A stretch of 64,000 bases of DNA from Polyporus tsugae. Taxonomy: Eukaryota; Basidiomycota; Agaricomycetes; Polyporales; Polyporaceae. The stretch is taken from assembly GCA_024305745.1 (NCBI GenBank), contig JAHRBS010000004.1:2852001-2916000 (forward strand), given 5' to 3'. The notes beneath the pieces were generated by a model. That model saw nothing but the letters and a program-made list of their open reading frames with translations, ran no database searches and had not been told where the DNA came from. Made by a program: the position numbers and the translations under genes. This document shows positions 55,930-64,000 of the stretch, in pieces. Numbering within the stretch: the stretch's first letter is position 1; each line of letters begins with the position of its first letter.

Positions 55930-57120
55930 TTACGCGGGAGAAGCGTGGAGAGGGAGCTCGCCAGGAGCTGCAATTGGGCTATCGTGTAAGACGCCCTTGT
56001 CCGTTTCGCTGAGTACGAATTTGGGAAGCGCGGCGGGCGACTCAGGCGAAGGAGACGCTGCAGTGCTGGGCGACCTAAGTTCGCCGTCAGGCGACGTCGA
56101 CGTGGGCATCGAGTCTTTGGTGTTGGCTCGACTGGCAGCGAAGCCCATCACCGGGGTCGGCAGGTCGTGGAATGTCGTCAGAGCCTCTGAGAGGTCCCCG
56201 AGCTTGATAGAGGGCAACAGGCGTTCAGCACATGCCTGTCTTCCATGCAACTTTAAACGGACACATACCTTGTTCATGATAGCGTCGATGGCTTCCCGCC
56301 GACCCTTGAATGTTTCTGCAAGGTTCGTGAACTCAGCGTCGCGCGCCCGCTTCCGCTGTTCTTCTACGGCATCTGCGGCCCCATCGGGCTCGTCCCACTC
56401 CTCCACCACGGGGATGGCATCGGCGTGCATCCGTGCACCAACGCCGGCTGCACGCTTTCCGCCACGCATATCGTTGAGTCCGATGCCCTCCATCTGTACA
56501 TGGAGGCTTGCCACCTCGCTCTGGAGCTCGCGGATGCTCGAGAACCGCGCCCAGAGCTCGTCTCGCCGCTGGTCGAACTGCGACGCGATGGCGTCTCGCT
56601 CGGCGGTGTTTTTCTTTGGGACCATGATACCGGCAACGTTCCCAGAAAAAGGGTCGATGAGCTGTTCGTGTGCGGCCCCTGGCGTGGAGGTCGCAGAGCG
56701 TGACAGCCCTGCCGACGGAGTTGCGGTCCTCTCCAGGGAGCCGACGCTTGGGATGACGCTCAGGCGTGGCGCGTGTCGCAACTGGTCTGGGTTGTGGACT
56801 GAATTGGAGCTTCCGTCACGCCGCGTGCCCTGCAGTTCCGCGAGCACGGCATCATGCGGGGTTGCAAGCGGGGCAGTCACAGGCCGGCTAGGTGGGGTGG
56901 GTGGATGCGCGTCGAGATTCCCATGTGCGTGTTCAGGGTCATTCTGGTGTCCAACGGCCGTCTGGCCGTCTGCGGATGGGTCTGAGAGGGCGCGGAGGGG
57001 GGCACTGCGGGTCGGGGGTTTGAGGTGGTGGGAGGAAGGAAGGAGAGCCATATGGCCGGGTAGACTTACCATACAAGGCTTGACCGATGCTTGACGCCGC
57101 ACGGATGCAATTCCTGGCAT
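55930..57120 (-). CDS. Coiled-coil protein of unknown function
   Basis: The frame is open for 396 codons. A clean GTATGT...CAAG intron of 66 bp (56268-56203) lies inside and keeps frame, so the product is 374 residues if spliced and 396 if not. Splicing joins 'AIDAIMNK' to 'LGDLSEALTTFHDLPTP'. The centre has charged helices ('ERDAIASQFDQRRDELWARF', 'SIRELQSEVASLHVQMEGI') that should form a coiled coil. Both ends are Pro/Ser-rich. The 5' end is uncertain because a strong GTAAGT donor follows the codons 'VKPCM', so a separate first exon is possible. No family recognised. Confidence 0.6.
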   Translation of the reverse strand: MPGIASVRRQASVKPCMVSLPGHMALLPSSHHLKPPTRSAPLRALSDPSADGQTAVGHQNDPEHAHGNLDAHPPTPPSRPVTAPLATPHDAVLAELQGTRRDGSSNSVHNPDQLRHAPRLSVIPSVGSLERTATPSAGLSRSATSTPGAAHEQLIDPFSGNVAGIMVPKKNTAERDAIASQFDQRRDELWARFSSIRELQSEVASLHVQMEGIGLNDMRGGKRAAGVGARMHADAIPVVEEWDEPDGAADAVEEQRKRARDAEFTNLAETFKGRREAIDAIMNKVCVRLKLHGRQACAERLLPSIKLGDLSEALTTFHDLPTPVMGFAASRANTKDSMPTSTSPDGELRSPSTAASPSPESPAALPKFVLSETDKGVLHDSPIAAPGELPLHASPA

Positions 57121-57577
57121 GTGGCGGTGGGGTCTAACTGGCTATGACTCGAAAACATGGCCCTTTGTCCGCTCAACCACCGAACGATCACAGTGAGCGG
57201 TATCTGTACATGTCCCCCTTCCACTCATCCTTCAGTCATGTCTTTTCAATTCACCACGGCCATCAGTTAGTTAAACTGAGCACAAACGCCACTGGGTCAC
57301 ATGTCTCCACAACAGTTCAAGATCAGAGCATTGTGCGTCGATTATACGGCATATATACACAGAAATGGTCTAGGGACGGGCACTTCCTGTATGTGTGTAC
57401 AGGAGCCAATTACACAACAGTAGGGTAATGTGTCAAAGGTTAAGCGGTACACATTGTCCTGTTGCGGTGTGGGAAGGCTCGACGTCCCTAACGTACGGTC
57501 GTCCAATGACAGGCCACTACGAGTCAACACATTAATAGATGTGCGTTGTCGACGGACGCGCGCGAGAAGCTCCGTGC
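57121..57577. other. Intergenic, 457 bp
   Basis: Between the 5' end of the coiled-coil gene and the 3' end of the Rex4-like gene. Nothing recognised. Confidence 0.4.
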
Positions 57578-58451
57578 TCACTGATAGCACCGGGAGAATG
57601 TGCTCGGGGGAAGGAAGGACGGCCACTGTCCTTTCGCGATCGTAGCTTCCCATTCGTCGGAGTGAGAGCGGTACAAGTCCAAGGCTGCACGCGCGTTCTC
57701 CAGCTGCCGGACAGAGACTTTGAGTTCGGGCTTGAATTGAAGGAAATGCAGAGGACGGTACACACCGGGCATACGTGAGTTTCTTGGACTCTTCGGCGCA
57801 TTAGTTGCCACATGAGGGTCGGGAGACCGATGACATGATTGGTCGAACGGAGAGCGTTGCGGAAAGGCTGGTACAAAGCGACGTCCCGCGTGGCCACTGC
57901 TGCATGGCGAATCCCGAGCACTAGTCGGATGTGGATAGTATTATGCGTCAGCTAACAGGAAGGTTTTTCTGCATTGGACGTTTCCCATCACACTCACCTG
58001 ACAAATCTTGCCACAGGGTGTGGCCTACGATGATTTTGTCCCTAATTAATTGAGCTATACGTTGCTGAACCTCTTTCCAAGGCAACGCAGACCCTGCACG
58101 TTGTGACGGAGAGAGTTAAGACCAATCACGAACAAGTCAAACGGGACCACTCGCCTGGTTGCAAGTCCTCCGGTCGGATACCGGTGGAGCTGGTGCGGTA
58201 GTCCGTGACAGGGTTCGTCGGGAGTACGTAGGCGGAGAAAACGACTTGTCCTCGATAGTCCACGAGGGCGACTCGACTGGGAAACAAAAATGGTGAGTGC
58301 CAAGGGCGGCATAGACGGTGTCGACAGTGCCAGAGGCGAGTGGGACGTACGCGATCATGGGGGTGCCGCCCCCGGGGCCGCAGCCCACGCTGGTGGTGGA
58401 CAGGCCAAGGTACTTTTCGGCGGGGGGGATGGGGAATCTGTTGTGAGACAT
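57578..58451 (-). CDS. Rex4-like exonuclease-fold protein lacking catalytic residues
   Basis: DEDD-superfamily (RNase H-like) fold of 205 residues. Five exons: 58451-58351, 58276-58155, 58093-57998, 57920-57775, 57730-57578. Family segments: 'RVALVDYRGQVVFSAYVLPT', 'VTDYRTSSTGIRPEDLQPG', 'QLIRDKIIVGHTLWQDL', 'RDVALYQPFRNALRS' and 'NARAALDLYRSH'. Where active Rex4 proteins have 'LDCEMVG' with the metal ligands Asp-x-Glu, this protein has 'LSTTSVG'. The final His-x4-Asp ('HDSVEDAR' in the family) reads 'VRQLENAR'. Only the second-motif Asp remains. It is probably a pseudo-nuclease. The second intron seems to use a GC donor (CAG|GCGAGT). A missing 5' exon cannot be excluded. Confidence 0.75.
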
Positions 58452-60009
58452 TGTGCGGTGGGTTTGCGGGCTGTGGTTTACACACCTCTGACGGTCCAGA
58501 CTGAACGGACGAGGGTTTATGAAGGGTGCGAGGGCAGGCAGAGTTGAGGATAATCGCTTGACAGCACCCTCGGTGCGGCCTATCGTTGACGTCTGCAGAA
58601 TTTATGCCGAACGGGGATGTTTGGCTATTGATCGGGCAACGGGTTGGACAGTCTGACGAAGCTGGCGCCGCCAAGGCTGGTTGTGCAGACGGCGTTTTCG
58701 GGGGCTTGCGCATTTCGACCGGTCCGTGTCATGGTGCGAGGTGGAGCCGAAAAGAGATGGGGGACACTTGAGATTGGGTGCGGATCTGAAGCAAGACGGG
58801 ACAAGATCTGGGCCGCCACCAATCTCAGCGAGAGATTCCATGGCTTGTTCGCATCTCCGACGCCGCACGACGCAGGGATGGGCGTGAAAGAAGGGATGCA
58901 GGTTTCCCTGACGTGGACAGAGACCGTTGTCGTCGCGGCCGGCGAATTGGAGGACAGGATGATGACCTCAGCCCTAGGAGAGAAACTTCGGTCAGTTCTG
59001 TTTCGATTCGATTCACAGCATTCACAGGGCAATGTATCGGGAAACATACCCTGTGTCGCCTGCAATAAGGCCGATGCTGTCGGCAGCTGGCAGCCTAAGC
59101 GGTTTCTCAGGAGGGAGGAGCAGAAGGGGCGAGGGGAGGTCGCCCTTGAACGAGGCCATCAATGTCTCCCCCCACCAAACCCCGTGGGCGTACCGACGTC
59201 GAGTGGAACTGTGGGATCAGGGGAGTCTGCACGTGGAGCTAGCCTCGACCGGGGCAGAGTCTATTTTCTTGTTTAATTGTCTGCCCAGCTTCAGCCATTC
59301 GCAGCTTGACGCACGCCAGATCCATCAGATCTGCCCCTGCCGGATCCCCAGTTAGGCAATCGACCTTCGCAGTGGTGCACTATGTACAGTACAGCGCGTA
59401 GACGCCCCTACGGTGGTGTACTTACACTGCATCCCTCGGGCTATTAAATTTTATCTCAACACGTACCCCGACCGCCGCGCCATTCGAATCATATAAGCGG
59501 CGTCACTTTGGCCCATCGCGTGGAACCCGCGCGCGCCCGACATACTTACACCACCCTGACTCGCAGCAATATTAATGCCACTAGTGCACTGGGACCGCAG
59601 CCACCAACCGGCCCCCATAGACTGTCCTCCATGGCTCTGGGGCGGTGGGCTGGGTCGGGCACGACGACACTCCATGCGGATCAGCCCACGAAGCACCATG
59701 AAATGCGCGGCCACGCACCAGGAACGACGTGCGCAGGTGGTGCGTCCGGGATTTGCGCGTGCAGTAAATTACCCATGCTCGACCCATCCCACACGTCAGG
59801 TATCCAGGGAGATGCGACGGATCAGTGCCCACTTACGCAAACTGCCACCGCCTCGAGCTGATTGTTGCTCCGCGAGCACGGAGCTCGTTGCCCGCGCTCG
59901 TCGTTTTTCAAACTGAGCGACCCTCCGAGCCCCGACAGTGTTCAGGGCGGGGCGACGCGAACGGGGAAACCAATTGGGATGACATTTTTATGGCCTGCAG
60001 ACATTACGT
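58452..60009. other. 1.6-kb stretch without a supported gene
   Basis: The longest frame (58644-59276, plus strand) lacks a proper ATG start and has no recognisable domain. No exon chain could be built on either strand. It may hold a fast-evolving gene, a non-coding transcript or decayed sequence. Confidence 0.35.
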
Positions 60010-61491
60010 TCAAGACTGCGCATCAGGCGCATACAGTTCCTCGTCCGTCGTACATGCCAACAAATCGCGCGAAGGAGGCTGTCTGGAACGGCGTACCTTC
60101 TCCCTCCATAATCGCCTTCGGACCAATCGCCAGAGCCATCGCTCCTTGGCTGGTCGTGACGACCTGTGGACGTCTAGCCAATGAGACTGCCGTGGGGGGT
60201 CTAGTTCTTCTTCGGCCATCGATTGTGCGCGGGCAGCAGGGAGATGATCGTCTGCTTGGAGGATGGCCTCGGCGCGCAGGAGGTTGCCTTGCTTGAGCCA
60301 GAGGGAAGCCCAGCGGCGACGGACCTTGTGGTCGATGATGTCCGAGCCCCAGCGGTTCTGGAAGGAGCGGACGAGTCTATCTGCACGTCGACCACAGTCC
60401 TTCGCGGGAGTGAGCGTCTGGAGGAGGAGAAAGAGGGTTGCTGAAGTCGGGTGGAAGGCGTGGTGCATGTCGAGGAAAGCGAAGAGAGTCCTGAGTGCGG
60501 CGAAGTGTTCCGATAGTTTACGCGCACGTCCAAGTGTCATGTGGAGGTGAATGATCGCGAGGCAGGCTCTTCGCCACTCCTCGTCCAACTCACGCGGCAG
60601 CGTTTGCAAGTATCGTGTCGTGATCTCGATCGCCGCCTCCCGCCGCCCCTGCCCGACCACCAACGCCCGCACAACCCCATGGATAACCCCCGCAAGGATG
60701 CGTCCGTCATCCGCGTCGACGAGCACCGGTGGGTGGGCCATGAGCGCGTTCAGCCGCCCGGCGGTCACCGATGGGTCTGGCGTCTGCAGACGGACGGCCT
60801 CTCTGTGAGCACGCATGTAGCTGCCGTCCATGATCGCGCCCCGTTTCACCGACCCCAATAACTCAAGCCAAATCGACAGCGGGAGCCCTTGACCCACTGC
60901 CCGTACCTGCTCCAGCTCTTCCCTCCACGCCTGGCCCCACCGCCCTGACCGCACCATCCCTCGCACGCGCAGCGCCCGAGTCTCTTCATTACCCGCGACG
61001 CGTTCTTGCACCATCCGATGGAGCAAATTCGAGACCGTGCCGAAGCTCGCCAGCCGAATAGCGCATTTGATCAGGATGTTGAACGAGGCCGTCGAGTGTA
61101 GGGTAGGGAAAGCCGCGTGGTAGTCAAGCAATGTGGACAGGTCTGTGCGACGACTCGACGTAATGGCGCGGACAAGGTTCTGGCGCAGGTCCTCCGGCGT
61201 CGCCGGATGCGGCAGTGCCGGTAGCCCGTTGGCGAATAGTTCGTTGGACGTGGGGAGCTGTTCTGGGATGGCCGGCGGGAGCTCTTGCGCAGATACGGAA
61301 CTCCGCACCTCTTCCCATGGCGGATCACTTTCGTACGTGGGGCTGCCGGAAGGTGTGCAGTCGGATGGTTCACGGCCGTGAGAGGGCGAGGAGCGAATGT
61401 GAAAGGACAGAGCATCGTGTCGTCTTGGCATACAGGGCAGTAGGGACTCATCGCCAGCATGTTCGCGATTGTCCGCCACATCGGGCGCCAT
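60010..61491 (-). CDS. Helical-repeat (PPR-like) protein of unknown function
   Basis: The ATG at 61491 gives 493 residues in one exon. The frame is open a little further, but only to a GTG, so an additional 5' exon, perhaps with a mitochondrial leader, is likely. The body is a run of amphipathic helices ('LLDYHAAFPTLHSTASFNIL', 'RMVQERVAGNEETRALRVRG', 'AAIEITTRYLQTLPRELDEE') with the feel of degenerate PPR/TPR arrays. The C-terminus is very basic and Trp-rich ('RWLWRLVRRRLWREKVRRSR'), suggesting RNA or ribosome contact. The PPR assignment is inference. Codon use (GC-rich third positions) supports it being a real gene. Confidence 0.65.
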   Translation of the reverse strand: MAPDVADNREHAGDESLLPCMPRRHDALSFHIRSSPSHGREPSDCTPSGSPTYESDPPWEEVRSSVSAQELPPAIPEQLPTSNELFANGLPALPHPATPEDLRQNLVRAITSSRRTDLSTLLDYHAAFPTLHSTASFNILIKCAIRLASFGTVSNLLHRMVQERVAGNEETRALRVRGMVRSGRWGQAWREELEQVRAVGQGLPLSIWLELLGSVKRGAIMDGSYMRAHREAVRLQTPDPSVTAGRLNALMAHPPVLVDADDGRILAGVIHGVVRALVVGQGRREAAIEITTRYLQTLPRELDEEWRRACLAIIHLHMTLGRARKLSEHFAALRTLFAFLDMHHAFHPTSATLFLLLQTLTPAKDCGRRADRLVRSFQNRWGSDIIDHKVRRRWASLWLKQGNLLRAEAILQADDHLPAARAQSMAEEELDPPRQSHWLDVHRSSRPAKERWLWRLVRRRLWREKVRRSRQPPSRDLLACTTDEELYAPDAQS

Positions 61492-62397
61492 GTTCTCGGG
61501 CTCCGTTGCCACTGGATACACGGTGGGAGAGGGAACGGATGGATGGAGGCGTAATCGAGCTTCGCTTGCGAAGGTGGACGGAACACAATGTGTCGTCCTA
61601 CGTACAACGAGGTGAGGTAGAATGGGGGCCTCAAAGTGGGAAGAACGTACAATGTTGTGGAGGACGACGGCTCACCGTTCTCGCCTCCTACGTCATGGCC
61701 TCCATGAGCAGCGCGTACGGTGCTGGAATGTGACCCCACCGTCCGCAGACTGGTCGGATGGTATGCACGCGTTGGTCGTGTCCTGGTCCACGCCCTGCCA
61801 GCAGCAGCTTGGAACACCGAAGCAAGTGACAGAGAGGGAAAGATGGCAGTCAGGTGTGCATGACGGCGCATGCATGAGCATTCCAGTCCCAACTTGGTCT
61901 GGTGTGGACGTCGAGGGCGAGTTGAGCAGGTTACGTTGTCGTGCGGTGTCTTGAGACTGCTGCATGAACAGGCGCCTACTCAATGCAGACCAAAATTTGC
62001 CACGTGCAGGCCGTCCGGCGCTCCGAGCCGATCGACGACGCAGGAGACAACAAATGTCAACATTCGATTGTTTGAACCGTCCTTGTACCCATCTCGGGCA
62101 CACCTACGTGGAGGAATAAGACGATACGTTGTGTCATGTCATTCCATGCGATCATAAATCATAAATGGGAGAGCATTGCGGTTGTACAGATACGCATAAG
62201 CAAGTGGTGCAGATAACAACATGAGAAGTGAATGAAGCTATTACGTGTGTAAATGCTGAGCGCCGGGCAATGTCGATGAGGGACTGTGGGGGGTCCGAGT
62301 CAACGATGGGCAGGGGCAAATTACGAATACGGTGAGGGTTCATATAACCGTAACACCTAGGGGAATACCGAGTGCGCGGTCGTCTGCCACGCGGACA
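61492..62397. other. Intergenic, 906 bp
   Basis: Expected to hold the 5' end of the helical-repeat gene and the 3' UTR of CUT8. Several minus-strand frames are open near 61560-62100, but none joins convincingly to the ATG at 61491. Confidence 0.35.
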
Positions 62398-63680
62398 CTA
62401 AAGCTCGTCCATGGGGTGTACGGGCTGGCGTCCTACCAGCCATCCCACCTTGGAGACCCAGCAGTCCCGGATGTCCTTCATCATCTCCATCCCATGCTCC
62501 TTCGCGTGGGCGAACTCGTCCAAACCACGCTCCCATGTCGTTACCGTCTCCCGTCCGAACATGCCGCCCTCGCGGTTAACAGTCTCGTCCACACGGTCGA
62601 CCCAGGCCTTCCACTCTACTGCTAGACGGGAGGCCAGCATAGGGGCAAGAGATGCTTGGGTGAGCGGAGGTTGGGCCAGGATGTGTGACGTGAGAGCGGC
62701 GAGGAAGAGGTATGTTTCCGTGGGGTGTAGCTTGTCTTTGTGCTGTTGGCGAAGCGCAGAGGCATGGGACTGCGCAGCCTGGGACCTCGAGGACGATGCG
62801 GGTTCGGAGATAGCAGCGATAGAGAAGTAGGGAAGGTAGGAAAGGCATGCAGAGACATAGTCTTGTATGTGGGGTCGCAGCCGAGAAACGATATACTCCT
62901 CTCGCATACCGCCGTTTGGCGCGCCAGAAGATGCCGAGCCGAAGCCTACGGGTCGTGCGCCAAACCCGAATCCAGCGGAGAAGGATGCGGTGGAGGTGCG
63001 ACTGCTGCCAAAACCGCCCGCATTGCCGAACGAAGACGGTGCTAGTGGTGAGAAGAGGGAGTTCGAGTAGGGGTATGCATCCTTGAGCTTCTGGGCCGAG
63101 TTAGCCAGCCCTTGCAAAGCGGCATCGAGGGTGGGGCGGGGTATGAGTGAAAGGATTGTTGGTTTGAGTGAGGGTTGTGCGGAAAGTAACGAGGTGAGGA
63201 GCGGCAGGAGAGACTGCGGGGGTAGAGTCGCTGTGCATCGATTAGCCACGGGCTTACGACGCCTTGGTCTGACCACTTACCGAGCAAAAAGCCCACGTCC
63301 ACATCACTCTCCTCACTCTGCGATGGCGGCTTATTCCCCTTCGCAGTATGTTGCTGCTCCTTTCCGGCACTTGGAACTGCCGCAGGTGTGATGCGAGCCC
63401 GTTTCGGTACCGCACGTTTCGGTCTCTCCGGGGTAGGGCTCCTGTCCATCCTCTCGTCCTCGTCCTCCGGCTCATGTCGCCTCTTCGCCCTCAGGGGAAC
63501 TTGCGATGGTGGCGAGGCAGCCCAGGGTGATGGCTGGGTGTGCGGGGCAGGAGACGGCCAGGTTGGCACCATTCCTGTGGTTGAAAGACCGAACCCGAAG
63601 CCAAGCGGTGAAGGTGAATGGCCGACGGGTCCGGGGTGGAAGCCAACTTGTAGCTGAGGGTGTGTAACGACATTTGCCAT
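62398..63680 (-). CDS. STS1: Nuclear proteasome tether Cut8/Sts1
   Basis: Anchors the 26S proteasome at the nuclear envelope. Two exons (63680-63281 and 63230-62398; 50-bp intron) give 410 residues. The N-terminal 130 residues are Pro-rich and basic with a nuclear-localisation-like segment ('RAKRRHEPEDEDERM', 'PKRAVPKRARI'). The Cut8 domain begins across the intron: 'VGFLLATLPPQSLLPLLTSL', then 'TILSLIPRPTLDAALQGLAN', with later helices 'YVSACLSYLPYF' and 'ETYLFLAALTSHI'. A Gly/Phe/Ser-rich insert (about residues 190-245) interrupts the domain. The C-terminus keeps 'VEWKAWVDRVDETVN'. Together with RPN5 it is the second proteasome-related gene in the window. Confidence 0.85.
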
Positions 63681-64000
63681 TGTCTAGTACGGGTCCTCAA
63701 AAAGATGGAGTGGAATGTGCAGCGGACGAGACGAAACAGAGAAGCAAGGCGCCGGAGCCGCGCCCAAAAACGCCTACGCGAAGCCGTTGCCTGCCCTAAG
63801 CTGCGCACGTGATCTCCATCATATAGCGAACTTTTTGCACTCCCTCGGCCGCCAACGCGCCTTGGTCTCTCCCAGGTCCCTGCCACCGCCCTTCGGATGC
63901 TCAGGAGGTATGTCCATTCCCTTGGTCGTTATTGCGATGACGAGAGAAAATGAATCGCTACTTCGAGACCTACTGGTCGATGAATGTAGAATCATATACC
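63681..64000. other. Right-edge region with possible first exon of a divergent gene
   Basis: An ATG at 63897 reads 'MLR' plus two bases into a perfect GTATGT donor at 63908, which could be a tiny first exon of a plus-strand gene running out of the window. There is no second exon in view to confirm it. Confidence 0.25.

Noticed and set aside
58644..59276. Plus-strand ORF of 210 codons
   Set aside because: Begins at TTG, no family resemblance, and no splice partners; could be real but cannot be supported.

Overview
The window looks like nuclear DNA of an agaricomycete basidiomycete, plausibly a polypore. The genes are dense on both strands, carry many 45-90 bp GT-AG introns, and have GC-rich third positions. 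The protein set is eukaryotic (26S proteasome, SNARE, COP9/NEDD8-type conjugation, mitoribosome). The order and species level are inference. All exon joins below were made by eye from splice signals, reading frame and family alignment; no transcript data were available.

Layout. 0.5-6.4 kb: an F-box-like LRR protein, proteasome lid subunit Rpn5, and mitoribosomal mS23. 7.0-9.6 kb: a 49-residue metallothionein whose first coding exon is only ATG, then an Lnt-like nitrilase-fold membrane protein. 10.8-17.2 kb: two large disordered proteins of unknown function. 17.6-31.7 kb: housekeeping genes: GARS/AIRS (Ade5,7), an ankyrin plus CCCH protein, a bacterial-type glycerol-3-phosphate dehydrogenase, Sed5, Nop6, Ubc12 and a 2OG-Fe(II) dioxygenase. 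32.1-42 kb: bifunctional PABA synthase, divergent Tti1, dCMP deaminase and RNase P/MRP subunit Pop3. 42.8-50.6 kb: a GNAT acetyltransferase, an arrestin-fold protein, an SDR and Vta1. 51.0-55.3 kb: a tandem pair of secreted pectin methylesterases (CE8) split into 12-13 exons, several of only 9-28 nt. 55.9-63.7 kb: a coiled-coil protein, a Rex4-like protein that has lost its catalytic DxE, a helical-repeat orphan, and the proteasome tether Cut8/Sts1.

Functional links are few, as expected for fungal chromosomes. Rpn5 and Cut8 both serve the proteasome. Ade5,7, PABA synthase and dCMP deaminase feed nucleotide/folate metabolism. The two pectin methylesterases are the clearest accessory, lifestyle-related locus. 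No mobile element, CRISPR array, rRNA or convincing tRNA was seen.
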